From NCBI RefSeq assembly GCF_003992595.1, contig NZ_RZNA01000049.1, positions 124,001 to 188,000 on the forward strand: 64,000 nucleotides of DNA, written 5' to 3'. This DNA is from Flagellimonas oceanensis. Its GTDB lineage: Bacteria; Bacteroidota; Bacteroidia; Flavobacteriales; Flavobacteriaceae. The first letter of the stretch is position 1, and the number at the start of each line of letters is the position of its first letter. The notes below the pieces were generated by a model. The model was not told the origin of the DNA, did not search any database, and saw nothing but the letters and a program-made list of their open reading frames with translations. Made by a program: the position numbers and the translations under genes. Positions 1-8,277 of the stretch are shown here, in pieces.

Positions 1-102
1 GCAAGAGGTGTGATAGACACTAGGGATTTAACCTACTTTATCTCGTTGACACTCTTATTTCTATACCTCACTTTTCAACGTTTAAAACAATTGCCAAGAT
101 AA
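1..102 (+). CDS. gldF: GldF C-terminus (ABC transporter permease, gliding motility), partial
   Basis: The first 34 codons visible are the end of an open frame that stops at 100-102. They encode a hydrophobic helix (LTYFISLTLLFLYLTF) followed by a short basic tail. This is how ABC-2 type permeases of the GldF family end. The stop codon overlaps the gldG start (TAATG), so the two are translationally coupled. In flavobacteria GldA, GldF and GldG form an ABC transporter linked to gliding motility. The identification rests mostly on the gldG neighbour, because too little of this protein is in the window. Confidence 0.75.
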   Translation, partial: ARGVIDTRDLTYFISLTLLFLYLTFQRLKQLPR

Positions 103-1766
103 TGGGAAAGTTTTTTGTGTCCATTTTAAAAGTGATTGTGGCTGTTTTGGCCATCAACCTGTTGGCCAGTTTTGTGTATACTCGGTTTGACCTTACCGAG
201 GATAAAAGATATACCCTTTCGGAACCTGCCGTAGCGGTAGCACAAAAATTTGAAACTCCAATTATTGTTGATGTACTCTTGGATGGGAACATTCCTGCCG
301 AGTTCGCCAAATTGAAAACAGAGACCATTCAACTGTTAGAATCATTCGGGGCTAAAAACAGTAACATCAAATATAATTTGGTGGACCCTATGGAGGATAG
401 TGAAAATCCACAGGAAACGGTCGCCCAATTACAGAGCTTAGGCTTGCAACCTGCCAATGTTACCGTTGAGGAAAACGGAAAAGTATCTAACGAGCTGGTC
501 TTTCCTTGGGCCATGGTCAATTACAACGACCAGACGGTAAAAGTGCCGCTGCTCAAAAATAAATTGGGCTCCACTGCCGAAGAACGAATCAATAACTCGG
601 TACAGCAATTGGAATACGCCTTTGCCGATGCTTTTACCAAGTTAAGCATTGAAGAAAAAAAGAGCATCGCCGTTATCAAGGGAAATGGCGAACTCGACGA
701 TATTTATATCGCTGATTACCTTACCACCATTCGGGATTATTACAACATTGGCGCAATAACCTTGGATTCCGTGGCTACCAATCCGCAAAATGTTTTAGAT
801 CAATTAAAAAACTTTGACTTGGCTCTGATTGCCAAACCCACAGAGGCGTTTACGGATCAGGAAAAATATGTAATGGATCAATATATGGTTCAAGGGGGTA
901 AAACCATTTGGATGATAGATCAAGTGAATATGGAAATGGATAGCATTTATGCCGGTGGCGGAGAGGCCATCGCCATTCCCAGAGACCTTGATTTGAAAGA
1001 TTTATTTTTTAAATATGGGGTGCGCATCAATCCAGTTTTGGTCAATGACCTCTATTTTACCCAAATTGTTTTGGCCACGGGAGAAGGGAATGATTCACAG
1101 TATAATCCCCTACCCTGGTTTTATTATCCGATGGTGTTTTCGCAAAACAATCATCCCATCAACACCAACATTGAAGCAGTACGGCTCCAGTTTACCAGTC
1201 CAATGGACGTGTTGGAAAACGATTATAACAAAACTATCCTATTGCAAAGTTCACCGCTTTCCAAGACCGATGGAATTCCGCGAGTGGTCAGTTTGGATAT
1301 GATCAACCAACAACCTGACCAAGCCACATATAACAATGGTAATTTGCCATTAGCCGTCCTGATTGAGGGGAATTTCACATCCATGTACAAGAACAGGGTA
1401 AAGCCATTAAAGCTTCAAAATACTTTGGAGGAAGGTCCAGAAAACAAGATGATTGTTATCTCGGACGGGGATGTCATCAAAAACCAATTGCGCAATGGCA
1501 GACCTTTGGAGTTGGGGTACGACAAATGGACCAGTAACTTCTACGGCAACAAGGAATTTCTAGTGAACAGCACAAATTACCTTTTGGACAATACGGGGCT
1601 TATTAACATTCGAAACAAGAAAGTGACCATCCCATTGCTGGATGTCAAAAAAATTGCAGAACAGAAAACCAAGTGGCAGCTTGTAAACATTGGATTTCCA
1701 GTCGTTTTAACGCTGTTGTTCGGGCTGTTCTTCGGCTATTACAGAAAACGTAAGTTTACGGCTTAG
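102..1766 (+). CDS. gldG: GldG, gliding motility-associated ABC transporter substrate-binding component
   Basis: This 554-residue protein has an N-terminal membrane helix (about residues 5-25), then the typical FDLTEDKRYTLS motif after the helix. A long extracytoplasmic ABC-type uncharacterised domain follows, and a C-terminal helix (about 528-548) ends in a basic tail. This two-helix layout and length match GldG. It overlaps the gldF stop by one base. GldG works with GldF and the ATPase GldA; gldA is not in the window. Whether the strain glides cannot be told from this fragment, since the core GldK-N genes are not visible. Confidence 0.9.
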   Translation: MGKFFVSILKVIVAVLAINLLASFVYTRFDLTEDKRYTLSEPAVAVAQKFETPIIVDVLLDGNIPAEFAKLKTETIQLLESFGAKNSNIKYNLVDPMEDSENPQETVAQLQSLGLQPANVTVEENGKVSNELVFPWAMVNYNDQTVKVPLLKNKLGSTAEERINNSVQQLEYAFADAFTKLSIEEKKSIAVIKGNGELDDIYIADYLTTIRDYYNIGAITLDSVATNPQNVLDQLKNFDLALIAKPTEAFTDQEKYVMDQYMVQGGKTIWMIDQVNMEMDSIYAGGGEAIAIPRDLDLKDLFFKYGVRINPVLVNDLYFTQIVLATGEGNDSQYNPLPWFYYPMVFSQNNHPINTNIEAVRLQFTSPMDVLENDYNKTILLQSSPLSKTDGIPRVVSLDMINQQPDQATYNNGNLPLAVLIEGNFTSMYKNRVKPLKLQNTLEEGPENKMIVISDGDVIKNQLRNGRPLELGYDKWTSNFYGNKEFLVNSTNYLLDNTGLINIRNKKVTIPLLDVKKIAEQKTKWQLVNIGFPVVLTLLFGLFFGYYRKRKFTA

Positions 1767-1886
1767 GTGTTGATAAATTTGTTTCTCTGCTAAATCCATT
1801 TGGGATATATTTGTTTTTATTGATTTTATAGGCCCTATTACAGGGAGAAATTGCCAAAAAGGCAACTATACTAAAGTATTTCTTTG
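1767..1886 (+). promoter_or_regulatory. Candidate dnaN promoter
   Basis: The 120 bp between gldG and dnaN contain TATATTTG at 1806-1813, which fits the Bacteroidota -7 consensus TAnnTTTG. A TTTG at 1778-1781 could be the -33 element, but the gap (24 bp) is longer than the usual 19-20. The -7 match is a direct observation; promoter function is inferred. Confidence 0.35.
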
Positions 1887-3005
1887 ATGAAGTTTATTGT
1901 ATCCAGTACATATTTATTGAAACAGCTTCAGGTTTTGGGGGGAGTTATCAACAACAGCAACACCTTGCCTATCCTGGATAATTTTTTATTCGATCTTAAA
2001 GAAACTAAGCTAACGGTTTCCGCATCCGATTTGGAAACTACGATGAGTACGGTTTTGGAAGTGGATTCCGATTCTGAAGGAACCATTGCTGTCCCCGCCC
2101 GTTTGCTTTTGGACACCCTTAAAACATTCCCTGAGCAACCGTTGACCTTCGTTGTTGAGGACAACAATACGGTGGAAATCAGTTCCAACCACGGTAAATA
2201 TGCCTTGGCATATGCCGATGGTGCTGAATTCCCAAAAGCGGTGGAAGTCTCCAACCCGAGCTCCACTACCCTATTGGGTGATATTTTGGCAACGGCCATC
2301 AACAAAACCATTTTTGCGGCAGGTAATGATGACCTTCGCCCCGTAATGAGCGGTGTGTTTTTCCAGTTCTCTCCAGAGAATTTGACTTTTGTGGCTACGG
2401 ATGCCCATAAATTGGTAAAATATCAACGTCAAGATGTAACCGCTTCCGAAGTGGCGGAATTCATCATGCCAAAAAAACCATTGACATTATTAAAAGGTAT
2501 TTTGGCAGGTTCTGAATCCGAAGTGACCATTGAATATAACGATAGCAACGCCAAGTTCTATTTTGATAATACCGAATTGGTTTGCCGTTTGATTGATGGA
2601 AAATACCCGAACTACGAAGCCGTAATTCCAAAAGAGAACCCGAACAAATTGACGATTGCCAGAAACCAGTTCCAAAGTTCTGTGCGTAGGGTTTCTATTT
2701 TCTCCAATAAGACCACACACCAAATACGTCTAAAAGTTGCTGGTGCCGAACTTAATATTTCCGCGGAAGATGTAGATTACAGCAACAAAGCTGAGGAAAG
2801 ATTGTCTTGTTCCTACCAAGGTGACGACATGCAGATTGGTTTCAACTCCAGATTCCTTTTGGAAATGTTGAACAATTTGTCATCCGACGAAGTTTCCTTG
2901 GAAATGAGCTTACCTAACAGAGCTGGTATCCTTACCCCAATTGATGGCTTGGATGAAGGCGAACATGTGACTATGCTGGTAATGCCGGTAATGCTGAATA
3001 ATTAA
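1887..3005 (+). CDS. dnaN: DNA polymerase III beta subunit (sliding clamp)
   Basis: At 372 residues this is full length for DnaN. It starts MKFIVSSTYLLKQLQ and ends with the conserved region EHVTMLVMPVMLNN, which matches the clamp C-terminus (HvvMPMRL-like). The clamp dimer encircles DNA and tethers the replicative polymerase. The ATG at 1887 is chosen over a TTG one codon upstream because DnaN normally begins MKF. The gene stands alone and is followed by a strong hairpin terminator. It is not beside dnaA here, which is normal in Bacteroidota. Confidence 0.97.
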   Translation: MKFIVSSTYLLKQLQVLGGVINNSNTLPILDNFLFDLKETKLTVSASDLETTMSTVLEVDSDSEGTIAVPARLLLDTLKTFPEQPLTFVVEDNNTVEISSNHGKYALAYADGAEFPKAVEVSNPSSTTLLGDILATAINKTIFAAGNDDLRPVMSGVFFQFSPENLTFVATDAHKLVKYQRQDVTASEVAEFIMPKKPLTLLKGILAGSESEVTIEYNDSNAKFYFDNTELVCRLIDGKYPNYEAVIPKENPNKLTIARNQFQSSVRRVSIFSNKTTHQIRLKVAGAELNISAEDVDYSNKAEERLSCSYQGDDMQIGFNSRFLLEMLNNLSSDEVSLEMSLPNRAGILTPIDGLDEGEHVTMLVMPVMLNN

Positions 3006-3027
3006 ACTAACTATTTCAATTATAAAG

Positions 3028-3058
3028 AAAAGCTGGAACAAAATGTTCCAGCTTTTTT
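3028..3058 (+). terminator. Rho-independent terminator after dnaN (bidirectional)
   Basis: A perfect 10-bp stem AGCTGGAACA/TGTTCCAGCT (3031-3040 and 3044-3053) with an AAA loop is followed by TTTTTT. The A-run on the left side means it can also terminate the convergent DUF4870 gene. Confidence 0.93.
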
Positions 3059-3062
3059 ATTT

Positions 3063-3449
3063 TTATGATATAAATCTAATCGTCATAAAATAAGACGGAG
3101 ACTCTCCATTCGACGCCTTCACTGCATTAACGATAGGTAGAATAAAACCTAGGATTCCTGCGCCTATCAAGCCCAATATACCCAAACCTAAAAGTAAAAT
3201 GGCAGGAATACTGATGATGATGTAAAGTATAAGGCTGATTTGAAAATTGATAATGGCTTTGCCATGTTCATTCATCCCTTCCACCTTGTCTTTGGATGAC
3301 AACCATATGATCAAAGGAACAATAAGGCTCCCGAATCCGGTTACATACGATAAAAGTTGTGTGAGATGCGTTACGGCCAACAAAGTGTTGTCCGTTCTAA
3401 CTGCTTTTTGATTTATAACTTCCATTTTTGATTGATTTTGATGATTCAT
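3063..3449 (-). CDS. DUF4870 domain-containing small membrane protein
   Basis: This protein of about 128 residues has several hydrophobic helices. The DUF4870 pattern is clear: an N-terminal helix with THLTQLLSYV, the motif VPLIIWLSSKDK, then EHGKAIINFQISLILY and two more membrane segments. The function of the family is unknown. The open frame extends upstream into the mnmE promoter region. The ATG at 3449 (MNHQNQSK) is chosen because it precedes the conserved part and avoids overlap; the ATG at 3425 is an alternative. It converges on dnaN and shares its terminator. Confidence 0.85.
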   Translation of the reverse strand: MNHQNQSKMEVINQKAVRTDNTLLAVTHLTQLLSYVTGFGSLIVPLIIWLSSKDKVEGMNEHGKAIINFQISLILYIIISIPAILLLGLGILGLIGAGILGFILPIVNAVKASNGESPSYFMTIRFIS

Positions 3450-3498
3450 CTTATTAGTATACAAAATGCTGAAAATGTTACAAACGTCAGCTAATTTG

Positions 3499-3506
3499 TA
3501 CTTTTG
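3499..3506 (+). promoter_or_regulatory. Candidate mnmE promoter -7 element, possibly leaderless start
   Basis: TACTTTTG matches the Bacteroidota -7 motif TAnnTTTG and lies only 5 bp before the mnmE ATG (3512). If used, transcription would begin at or next to the start codon and give a leaderless mRNA. A poor -33 match (TGTT, 19 bp upstream) weakens the call. Confidence 0.35.
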
Positions 3507-3511
3507 TGCCC

Positions 3512-4882
3512 ATGTCGTACACAGATAACATTGTAGCCTTGGCAACTCCTTCTGGAACAGGTGCCATTGCGGTAATCAGAGTCTCTGGACCTGATGCCAT
3601 AAGCTTGGTGGATACGTTGTTCAAATCCATTAAAGGCAAAACATTGACCAAACAGAAAAGCCATACCATCCATTTGGGGAATATTGTTGATGGCGATAAG
3701 ATTCTGGATGAAGCCTTGGTTTCCATTTTTAAAGTTCCACATTCCTACACAGGTGAAAATGTGGTGGAGATTTCCTGCCACGGCTCTCCTTTTATCCAAC
3801 AACAGATCATTCAACTCTTGTTACGGAAAGGATGTCGTTCCGCTTCTGCTGGAGAGTTTACTTTACGAGCTTTTCTTAACGGTAAAATGGATTTGAGTCA
3901 GGCCGAGGCTGTGGCCGACCTCATAGCCAGTGACAGTGAAGCAGCCCATGATATTGCCATGCAGCAAATGCGCGGTGGATTCAGTAATGAGATTCAAGAA
4001 TTGCGACAAGAACTTCTCAATTTTGCATCATTAATTGAGTTGGAGCTGGACTTTTCCCAAGAAGATGTAGAATTTGCTGATAGAACCCAGTTTAATGAAT
4101 TACTTACTCGCATCAGTACGGTACTTAAAAAATTGATTGATTCCTTTGCGCTCGGAAACGTCATCAAAAATGGAATACCCGTCGCCATTGTGGGCCAGCC
4201 GAATGTAGGGAAATCGACCTTGCTTAATGTACTGCTCAATGAAGAAAGAGCCATCGTGAGCGAGATTGCTGGTACTACTCGTGATACTGTAGAAGATCAA
4301 ATCAGTATAAAAGGCATAGGTTTTAGGTTCATAGATACGGCAGGCATCAGAGAAACCGTGGATGTGGTGGAAAAAATCGGTATTGAACGTACTTTTGATA
4401 AAATTGAAAAGGCACGTCTCATTATTTACCTCTTTGATGGAATGGAGTTTGACAAAGCGGAGCTCGAACTCATTCAAAAAAAATATCCTAACAAACAATT
4501 GTTGCCCATCTGTAACAAAATGGATTTGCTGAGTCCTGACCAGAAAGAAAAAATAACATCAGAAATACCCAATGTCCTTTTCCTTTCGGCAAAGTTTAAA
4601 GAAGGAATTCCTGAATTGGAAGCAAAGCTTCTTTCTTTGGTGGATTCAGGAGCATTGAGCGGCGATACCACCATCGTCACAAATAGTAGGCATTATGATG
4701 CTTTGCTTAAAGCTTTGGAAGAAATTCAAAAGGTAAAAGAAGGTTTGGATATGGAATTGTCCAGCGATTTAATGGCGATCGATATCCGACAGGCACTGTA
4801 TCATTTGGGAGAAATCACAGGAAGCGTGACCACGGATGATTTATTGGGGAATATTTTCTCTAATTTCTGTATCGGCAAATAG
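3512..4882 (+). CDS. mnmE: tRNA uridine-5-carboxymethylaminomethyl(34) synthesis GTPase MnmE
   Basis: The protein has 456 residues, the normal length for MnmE/TrmE. An N-terminal tetrahydrofolate-binding domain (DNIVALATPSGTGAIAVIRVSG) is followed by a helical domain and an inserted GTPase domain with P-loop GQPNVGKST, DTAG and NKMD. The C-terminus FCIGK carries the catalytic cysteine. With MnmG it modifies U34 of certain tRNAs. ATG 3512 is preferred to the GTG at 3506. The last 18 bp (4865-4882) are the attachment site of the following mobile island, so the C-terminal codons seen here may belong to the element rather than the original chromosome. The reading frame is intact. Confidence 0.97.
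   Translation: MSYTDNIVALATPSGTGAIAVIRVSGPDAISLVDTLFKSIKGKTLTKQKSHTIHLGNIVDGDKILDEALVSIFKVPHSYTGENVVEISCHGSPFIQQQIIQLLLRKGCRSASAGEFTLRAFLNGKMDLSQAEAVADLIASDSEAAHDIAMQQMRGGFSNEIQELRQELLNFASLIELELDFSQEDVEFADRTQFNELLTRISTVLKKLIDSFALGNVIKNGIPVAIVGQPNVGKSTLLNVLLNEERAIVSEIAGTTRDTVEDQISIKGIGFRFIDTAGIRETVDVVEKIGIERTFDKIEKARLIIYLFDGMEFDKAELELIQKKYPNKQLLPICNKMDLLSPDQKEKITSEIPNVLFLSAKFKEGIPELEAKLLSLVDSGALSGDTTIVTNSRHYDALLKALEEIQKVKEGLDMELSSDLMAIDIRQALYHLGEITGSVTTDDLLGNIFSNFCIGK
4865..4882 (+). other. attL: left attachment site of the island, in the last codons of mnmE
   Basis: The sequence TTCTGTATCGGCAAATAG codes FCIGK-stop. A copy with 15/18 identity, including the first 11 bases unbroken, occurs at 20901-20918, just past the last cargo gene. 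An integrase lies 170 bp inside. The 3' end of mnmE (trmE/thdF) is also the known insertion site of Salmonella genomic island 1. Confidence 0.85.
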
Positions 4883-5001
4883 TCGGTAATTTTATTTAAT
4901 TCGTTTTGTGCTTAAATGATTGATTATCAGCTTATTGTTAACAACTTTAAATATCTTGTTTTCCGTTAATATAGCCATTTTCCTACTTTTATTGTGTCTC
5001 A

Positions 5002-5040
5002 TTTGTGTCTCGTTGTTTTTTCAAAATCAAGAGACACAAA
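5002..5040. repeat. Inverted repeat before the integrase, possible arm-type site
   Basis: A perfect 10-bp inverted repeat TTTGTGTCTC (5002-5011) / GAGACACAAA (5031-5040) flanks a 19-bp spacer. A partly overlapping direct repeat, GTGTCTC-ATTT-GTGTCTC, starts at 4994. The right island end carries a similar string (GTGTCCCATTTGCGCCTC at 20845-20862), which fits arm-type recombinase sites at both ends. It could also regulate int. Confidence 0.5.
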
Positions 5041-5052
5041 AATTTGTTTCCC

Positions 5053-6213
5053 ATGATAAAAGCACACCTAAGAAAGAAAAAGTTAGCATCAGGAAAACTG
5101 AGCTTGTACATTGAATACTACAAAGGAAACCGAACACTACCTAATGGTAAAACCAAATACCTTAGGGAATACGAGTACCTAGAATTATATTTGGTTCAGC
5201 ATCCCAAATCAGCTAGCGAAAATAAAAAGAACAAGGAACAACTTGCATTAGCAGAGCAAATACTGGTCATTAGAAAAGCTGAAATCTATCAGGGAAAATT
5301 CAAGATAGAAAACAACTCAAAAGGCAAGACTTCGTTTCTTTCCTATTACGATAAAAAGAAAGAAGAACGCTATGAGACCAAGGGCAATTACGATAACTGG
5401 GATGCCGCTCAAAACCATTTGGAAAAGTACTGTCCAGAGCACACCATATTCAATGACATCGATGTGGACTTCATAAAAGGTTATAAAAAGTATCTGGATA
5501 CGGTAGCGGTTACCAAAAGTGAAAAAAAACTATCCCAGAATACCAAGCATACCTATTTCAATAAATTCAAGGCATGTCTTAGGGCGGCATTCGATGAAGG
5601 GTATCTAAAGGAGAACTTGGTAAAAAAGGTCAAAGGGTTTACCATGGCCGAATCCACCCGAGAATATCTCACTTCCCATGAACTTCAGAATCTGGCCAAG
5701 ACGGAATGCAGGTTTCCAAAGCTCAAACCAGCTTTCCTCTTCTCAGTCCTTACGGGGATGAGATGGTCGGATATCAACAAGCTCAAATGGAAAGAGGTCC
5801 GTGATGAGGGAAACGACCACCTTGGAAATCCTATGTATCGGGTCGTCTTCAAACAAAAGAAGACCGCTGGAGCTGAATACCTTTATATATCGAGACAGGC
5901 AAGAGACCTATTGGGTGAGCGCCAGAAATCCGAAGACAGGGTCTTCAAAGGACTCAGCTACAGTGCCCACATGAACATACAATTATTAAAATGGTGCATG
6001 CATGCTGGAATCACCAAACATATTACCTTCCACTCCGCCAGACATACCAATGCAGTCCTTCTATTGGAAAATGGAGCGGACATTTACACGGTATCCAAGC
6101 GATTGGGCCATAGGGAGATCAGGACCACTCAAATCTATGCCAAGATCATCGATGAAAAGATGAAGCAAGCTGCAGAAATGTTACCGAATTTGAATCTTGA
6201 AAAAATGGAGTAG
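5053..6213 (+). CDS. int: Tyrosine site-specific recombinase (integrase) of the mnmE island
   Basis: The 386-residue protein is a Bacteroidota-type phage integrase with an N-terminal arm-binding part (about 1-90), a SAM-like core-binding domain (about 100-190) and a catalytic domain. All catalytic residues are visible: R237 in TGMRWSDI, a lysine in FKQKKT, H327 and R330 in FHSARH, H353 in LGHRE, and Y362 in QIYAKI. The ATG at 5053 (MIKAHLRKKKL) is chosen because the longer GTG frame runs back through the inverted repeat. Its place immediately inside attL, reading inward, is typical of islands that insert at a gene's 3' end. No obvious decay. Confidence 0.93.
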   Translation: MIKAHLRKKKLASGKLSLYIEYYKGNRTLPNGKTKYLREYEYLELYLVQHPKSASENKKNKEQLALAEQILVIRKAEIYQGKFKIENNSKGKTSFLSYYDKKKEERYETKGNYDNWDAAQNHLEKYCPEHTIFNDIDVDFIKGYKKYLDTVAVTKSEKKLSQNTKHTYFNKFKACLRAAFDEGYLKENLVKKVKGFTMAESTREYLTSHELQNLAKTECRFPKLKPAFLFSVLTGMRWSDINKLKWKEVRDEGNDHLGNPMYRVVFKQKKTAGAEYLYISRQARDLLGERQKSEDRVFKGLSYSAHMNIQLLKWCMHAGITKHITFHSARHTNAVLLLENGADIYTVSKRLGHREIRTTQIYAKIIDEKMKQAAEMLPNLNLEKME

Positions 6214-6523
6214 CCTTCATTTATAGATCCAAGTTCTGTCTTTACCGCCATTGGCCAAACCTAAGATTAGAGGTTAACCCATAATAAGATTGTTGATAAC
6301 TCCATTTTGCTGGACCATGAAGTAATTTTATTTGTTGACCATTGAAATCATTTGTGTTTAAATGACAACAAAACAACACAAACCTCTGTATATCTGTATT
6401 TTGTGAATATTTCACTACTTACCCTCACGGTTTCAACTGTACTTTATTCATACTTTTATCCATAGAATTCCACAATAGGAAACAAAGCGCTTTGTTCATT
6501 GATAATCCTTAAATCCGATAAAA
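6214..6523. promoter_or_regulatory. Non-coding leader of the HTH gene with a 16-bp perfect palindrome
   Basis: No convincing gene was found in these 310 bp. At 6481-6496 is the perfect palindrome AACAAAGCGCTTTGTT, 27 bp before the start of the HTH gene. This suits an operator bound by the HTH protein itself or by another regulator of excision. The rest is AT-rich. Confidence 0.55.
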
Positions 6524-6805
6524 ATGAACAACATTGAATTAAACGAGAAACTCAACAATATCGAACGTCTTTTGTTGGGGTCAAAAAAGGTGCTCACTTT
6601 TGACGAGGCCTGTGATTATACCGGGATATCCAGAAGCTATCTGTACAAACTGACCGCAGCGGGTAAAATACCCCATAGCAAGCCCAACGGAAAGTTGATT
6701 TATTTCGATATCGACCGTCTCAACAAATGGTTGTTGAGAAATGATCGTAAATCCACCTGCGAGACCAATGACCAGGCCATTGAATATATCCTGCGAAAAG
6801 GATAG
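6524..6805 (+). CDS. Helix-turn-helix DNA-binding protein, excisionase-like
   Basis: A 93-residue protein with an N-terminal short helix (LNEKLNNIERLLLG) and a MerR/excisionase-type winged helix: LTFDEACDYTGISRSYLYKLTAAGKIPHSKPNGKLIYFDIDRLNKWLL. This is the usual HTH_17 form found beside integrases in Bacteroidota elements. It is likely a recombination directionality factor or a regulator of the replication genes that follow. Spacing of 61 bp to the next gene suggests an operon with it. Excisionase function is inferred from position and fold. Confidence 0.85.
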   Translation: MNNIELNEKLNNIERLLLGSKKVLTFDEACDYTGISRSYLYKLTAAGKIPHSKPNGKLIYFDIDRLNKWLLRNDRKSTCETNDQAIEYILRKG

Positions 6806-6866
6806 GCATTGACCTTTTAAATGTAACCCATCACGCTATATCCCCTATAGCAAAAAAATATCCCAC

Positions 6867-8072
6867 ATGGAAAACACTCCCTATATCAGGGTCGGGACCA
6901 CTTTTTACAAGTTGGTCCAGGTCCCTACTATATCCGGACACTTCAATGAAGTGCTGGTACCTTGGAACGAACATATCATCAAACAGGACCATGGCAAAGA
7001 TTACTTGGGCAAGGTTCCCAAATACGATGGGTTTGCCTGCATTCCCAGCCATATTGATTTTAAAAAGGAACATCACGGCTTTTACAATACCTACTCTCCT
7101 TTGGATCATGAACTCAAGACTGGAGACTTTCCACATACCATGGCATTTTTGAAACATCTATTTGGCAAGCAATTGGAACTGGGACTGGACTATCTGCAGT
7201 TATTATACCAAAAACCGGTGCAGATACTTCCCATATTATGCTTGGTGTCCAAAGAAAGAAACACTGGAAAGAGCACCTTTCTCAAATGGCTCAAGGAAAT
7301 CTTCGGGAACAACCTGACCTATCTGACCAATGACAGCTTTGGAAGCCAGTTCAATGCGGATTGGGCCAACAAATTATTGATATGTGTGGACGAAGTGCTG
7401 TTCAACAAGGAGGAGCTAACTGAGCGTATAAAATACTTAAGCACCACCAATAGAAACAAATTGGAGGCCAAGGGAAAGGACAAACGGGAAGTGGAGTTCT
7501 TCGGGAAGTTCATCCTCTGTAGCAACAACGAGGACAGTTTTATCAAGGTCGATGCCCATGAGACACGGTTCTGGGTCCGCAAAATACCCAAACTTAAAAA
7601 AGAGGATACTGCATATCTGGAACGATTGACAAAAGAAATTCCTAACTTTCTGTATTACTTGACCGAGAGAGAGCTGTATTCCCGACAACGATCAAGGATG
7701 TGGTTCACCCCAAAGGAGCTGCATACCCCAGCATTGAAAAAACTGGTGTACAACAATAGAAACCGGGTGGAAAAGGAACTGGCCAGCCTATTGATCAGTG
7801 CCATGGAAAAGTTTGATGTGGAATCGGTGGACCTTTGCCCCATAGATGCGCTACACCTTCTCAACCGGACAAGGGTCAAGACCGATTTGACCCAATTGAG
7901 GCGGCTGTTGAAAAAAGATTGGAAACTGGAGAACCAGCCCAACTCCAACAAATACCAAAGAATAACCATATGGAACAACGGTGATATCAATACCGAGGAC
8001 GCCAAGGGGAGGTACTTTACCGTAAAAAAGGATTTTTTGTCCCAAAATTTTGATGATTTGATGACAGATTGA
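6867..8072 (+). CDS. Primase-helicase family protein (DUF5906-like replicative ATPase)
   Basis: This 401-residue protein has a P-loop at about residues 130-138 (KERNTGKST), followed by a Walker B-like LLICVDEVLF and the sensor region KFILCSNNEDSF. The pattern is that of the superfamily 3-like primase-helicases found in Bacteroidota mobile elements, phages and plasmids. It probably unwinds the element's origin for autonomous replication after excision. The last codons overlap the first iteron-like 8-mer (8059-8066). The next gene is a Toprim primase, so the two form a replication module. Confidence 0.85.
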   Translation: MENTPYIRVGTTFYKLVQVPTISGHFNEVLVPWNEHIIKQDHGKDYLGKVPKYDGFACIPSHIDFKKEHHGFYNTYSPLDHELKTGDFPHTMAFLKHLFGKQLELGLDYLQLLYQKPVQILPILCLVSKERNTGKSTFLKWLKEIFGNNLTYLTNDSFGSQFNADWANKLLICVDEVLFNKEELTERIKYLSTTNRNKLEAKGKDKREVEFFGKFILCSNNEDSFIKVDAHETRFWVRKIPKLKKEDTAYLERLTKEIPNFLYYLTERELYSRQRSRMWFTPKELHTPALKKLVYNNRNRVEKELASLLISAMEKFDVESVDLCPIDALHLLNRTRVKTDLTQLRRLLKKDWKLENQPNSNKYQRITIWNNGDINTEDAKGRYFTVKKDFLSQNFDDLMTD

Positions 8073-8265
8073 GAAATCTCCAGTGTTTATAAGGGTTAAG
8101 CCTGTCATCACTTTGTCATCATTCTGTCATCAAAATAGAAAATGATGACAGGGCCCATGAAGAAAAAAACAAAAATGATGAAACGATGACAAAATGATGA
8201 CCGGGGAACCACTAGAATTTATGGGGCCTCCCAGAGAATTGTCATCAAATCATCAAAAATCATCT
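8059..8265. repeat. Iteron cluster TGTCATCA/TGATGACA, candidate replication origin
   Basis: The 8-mer TGTCATCA occurs at 8103, 8114 and 8125 with an exact 11-bp period, and again at 8240. Its reverse complement TGATGACA is at 8059 and 8143. One-base variants lie at 8184 and 8195, also 11 bp apart, and more distant forms at 8176 and 8248. CTGTCATCA (8124-8132) and TGATGACAG (8143-8151) make a perfect 9-bp inverted repeat around an A-rich spacer. One helical turn between repeats, flanked by two replication genes, is what a protein-bound origin looks like. Origin function is inferred. Confidence 0.75.
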
Positions 8266-8277
8266 CAAAACAGAGCC

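Noticed and set aside
5005..5052. Longer integrase start (GTG 5005)
   Set aside because: It would make the GTGTCTC repeat and its inverted partner coding. The ATG at 5053 opens the recognisable arm-binding domain.
8194..8277. ATG 8194 as the primase start
   Set aside because: It lies in the middle of the iteron cluster and the extra residues match no primase; starts at 8278 or 8293 are better.
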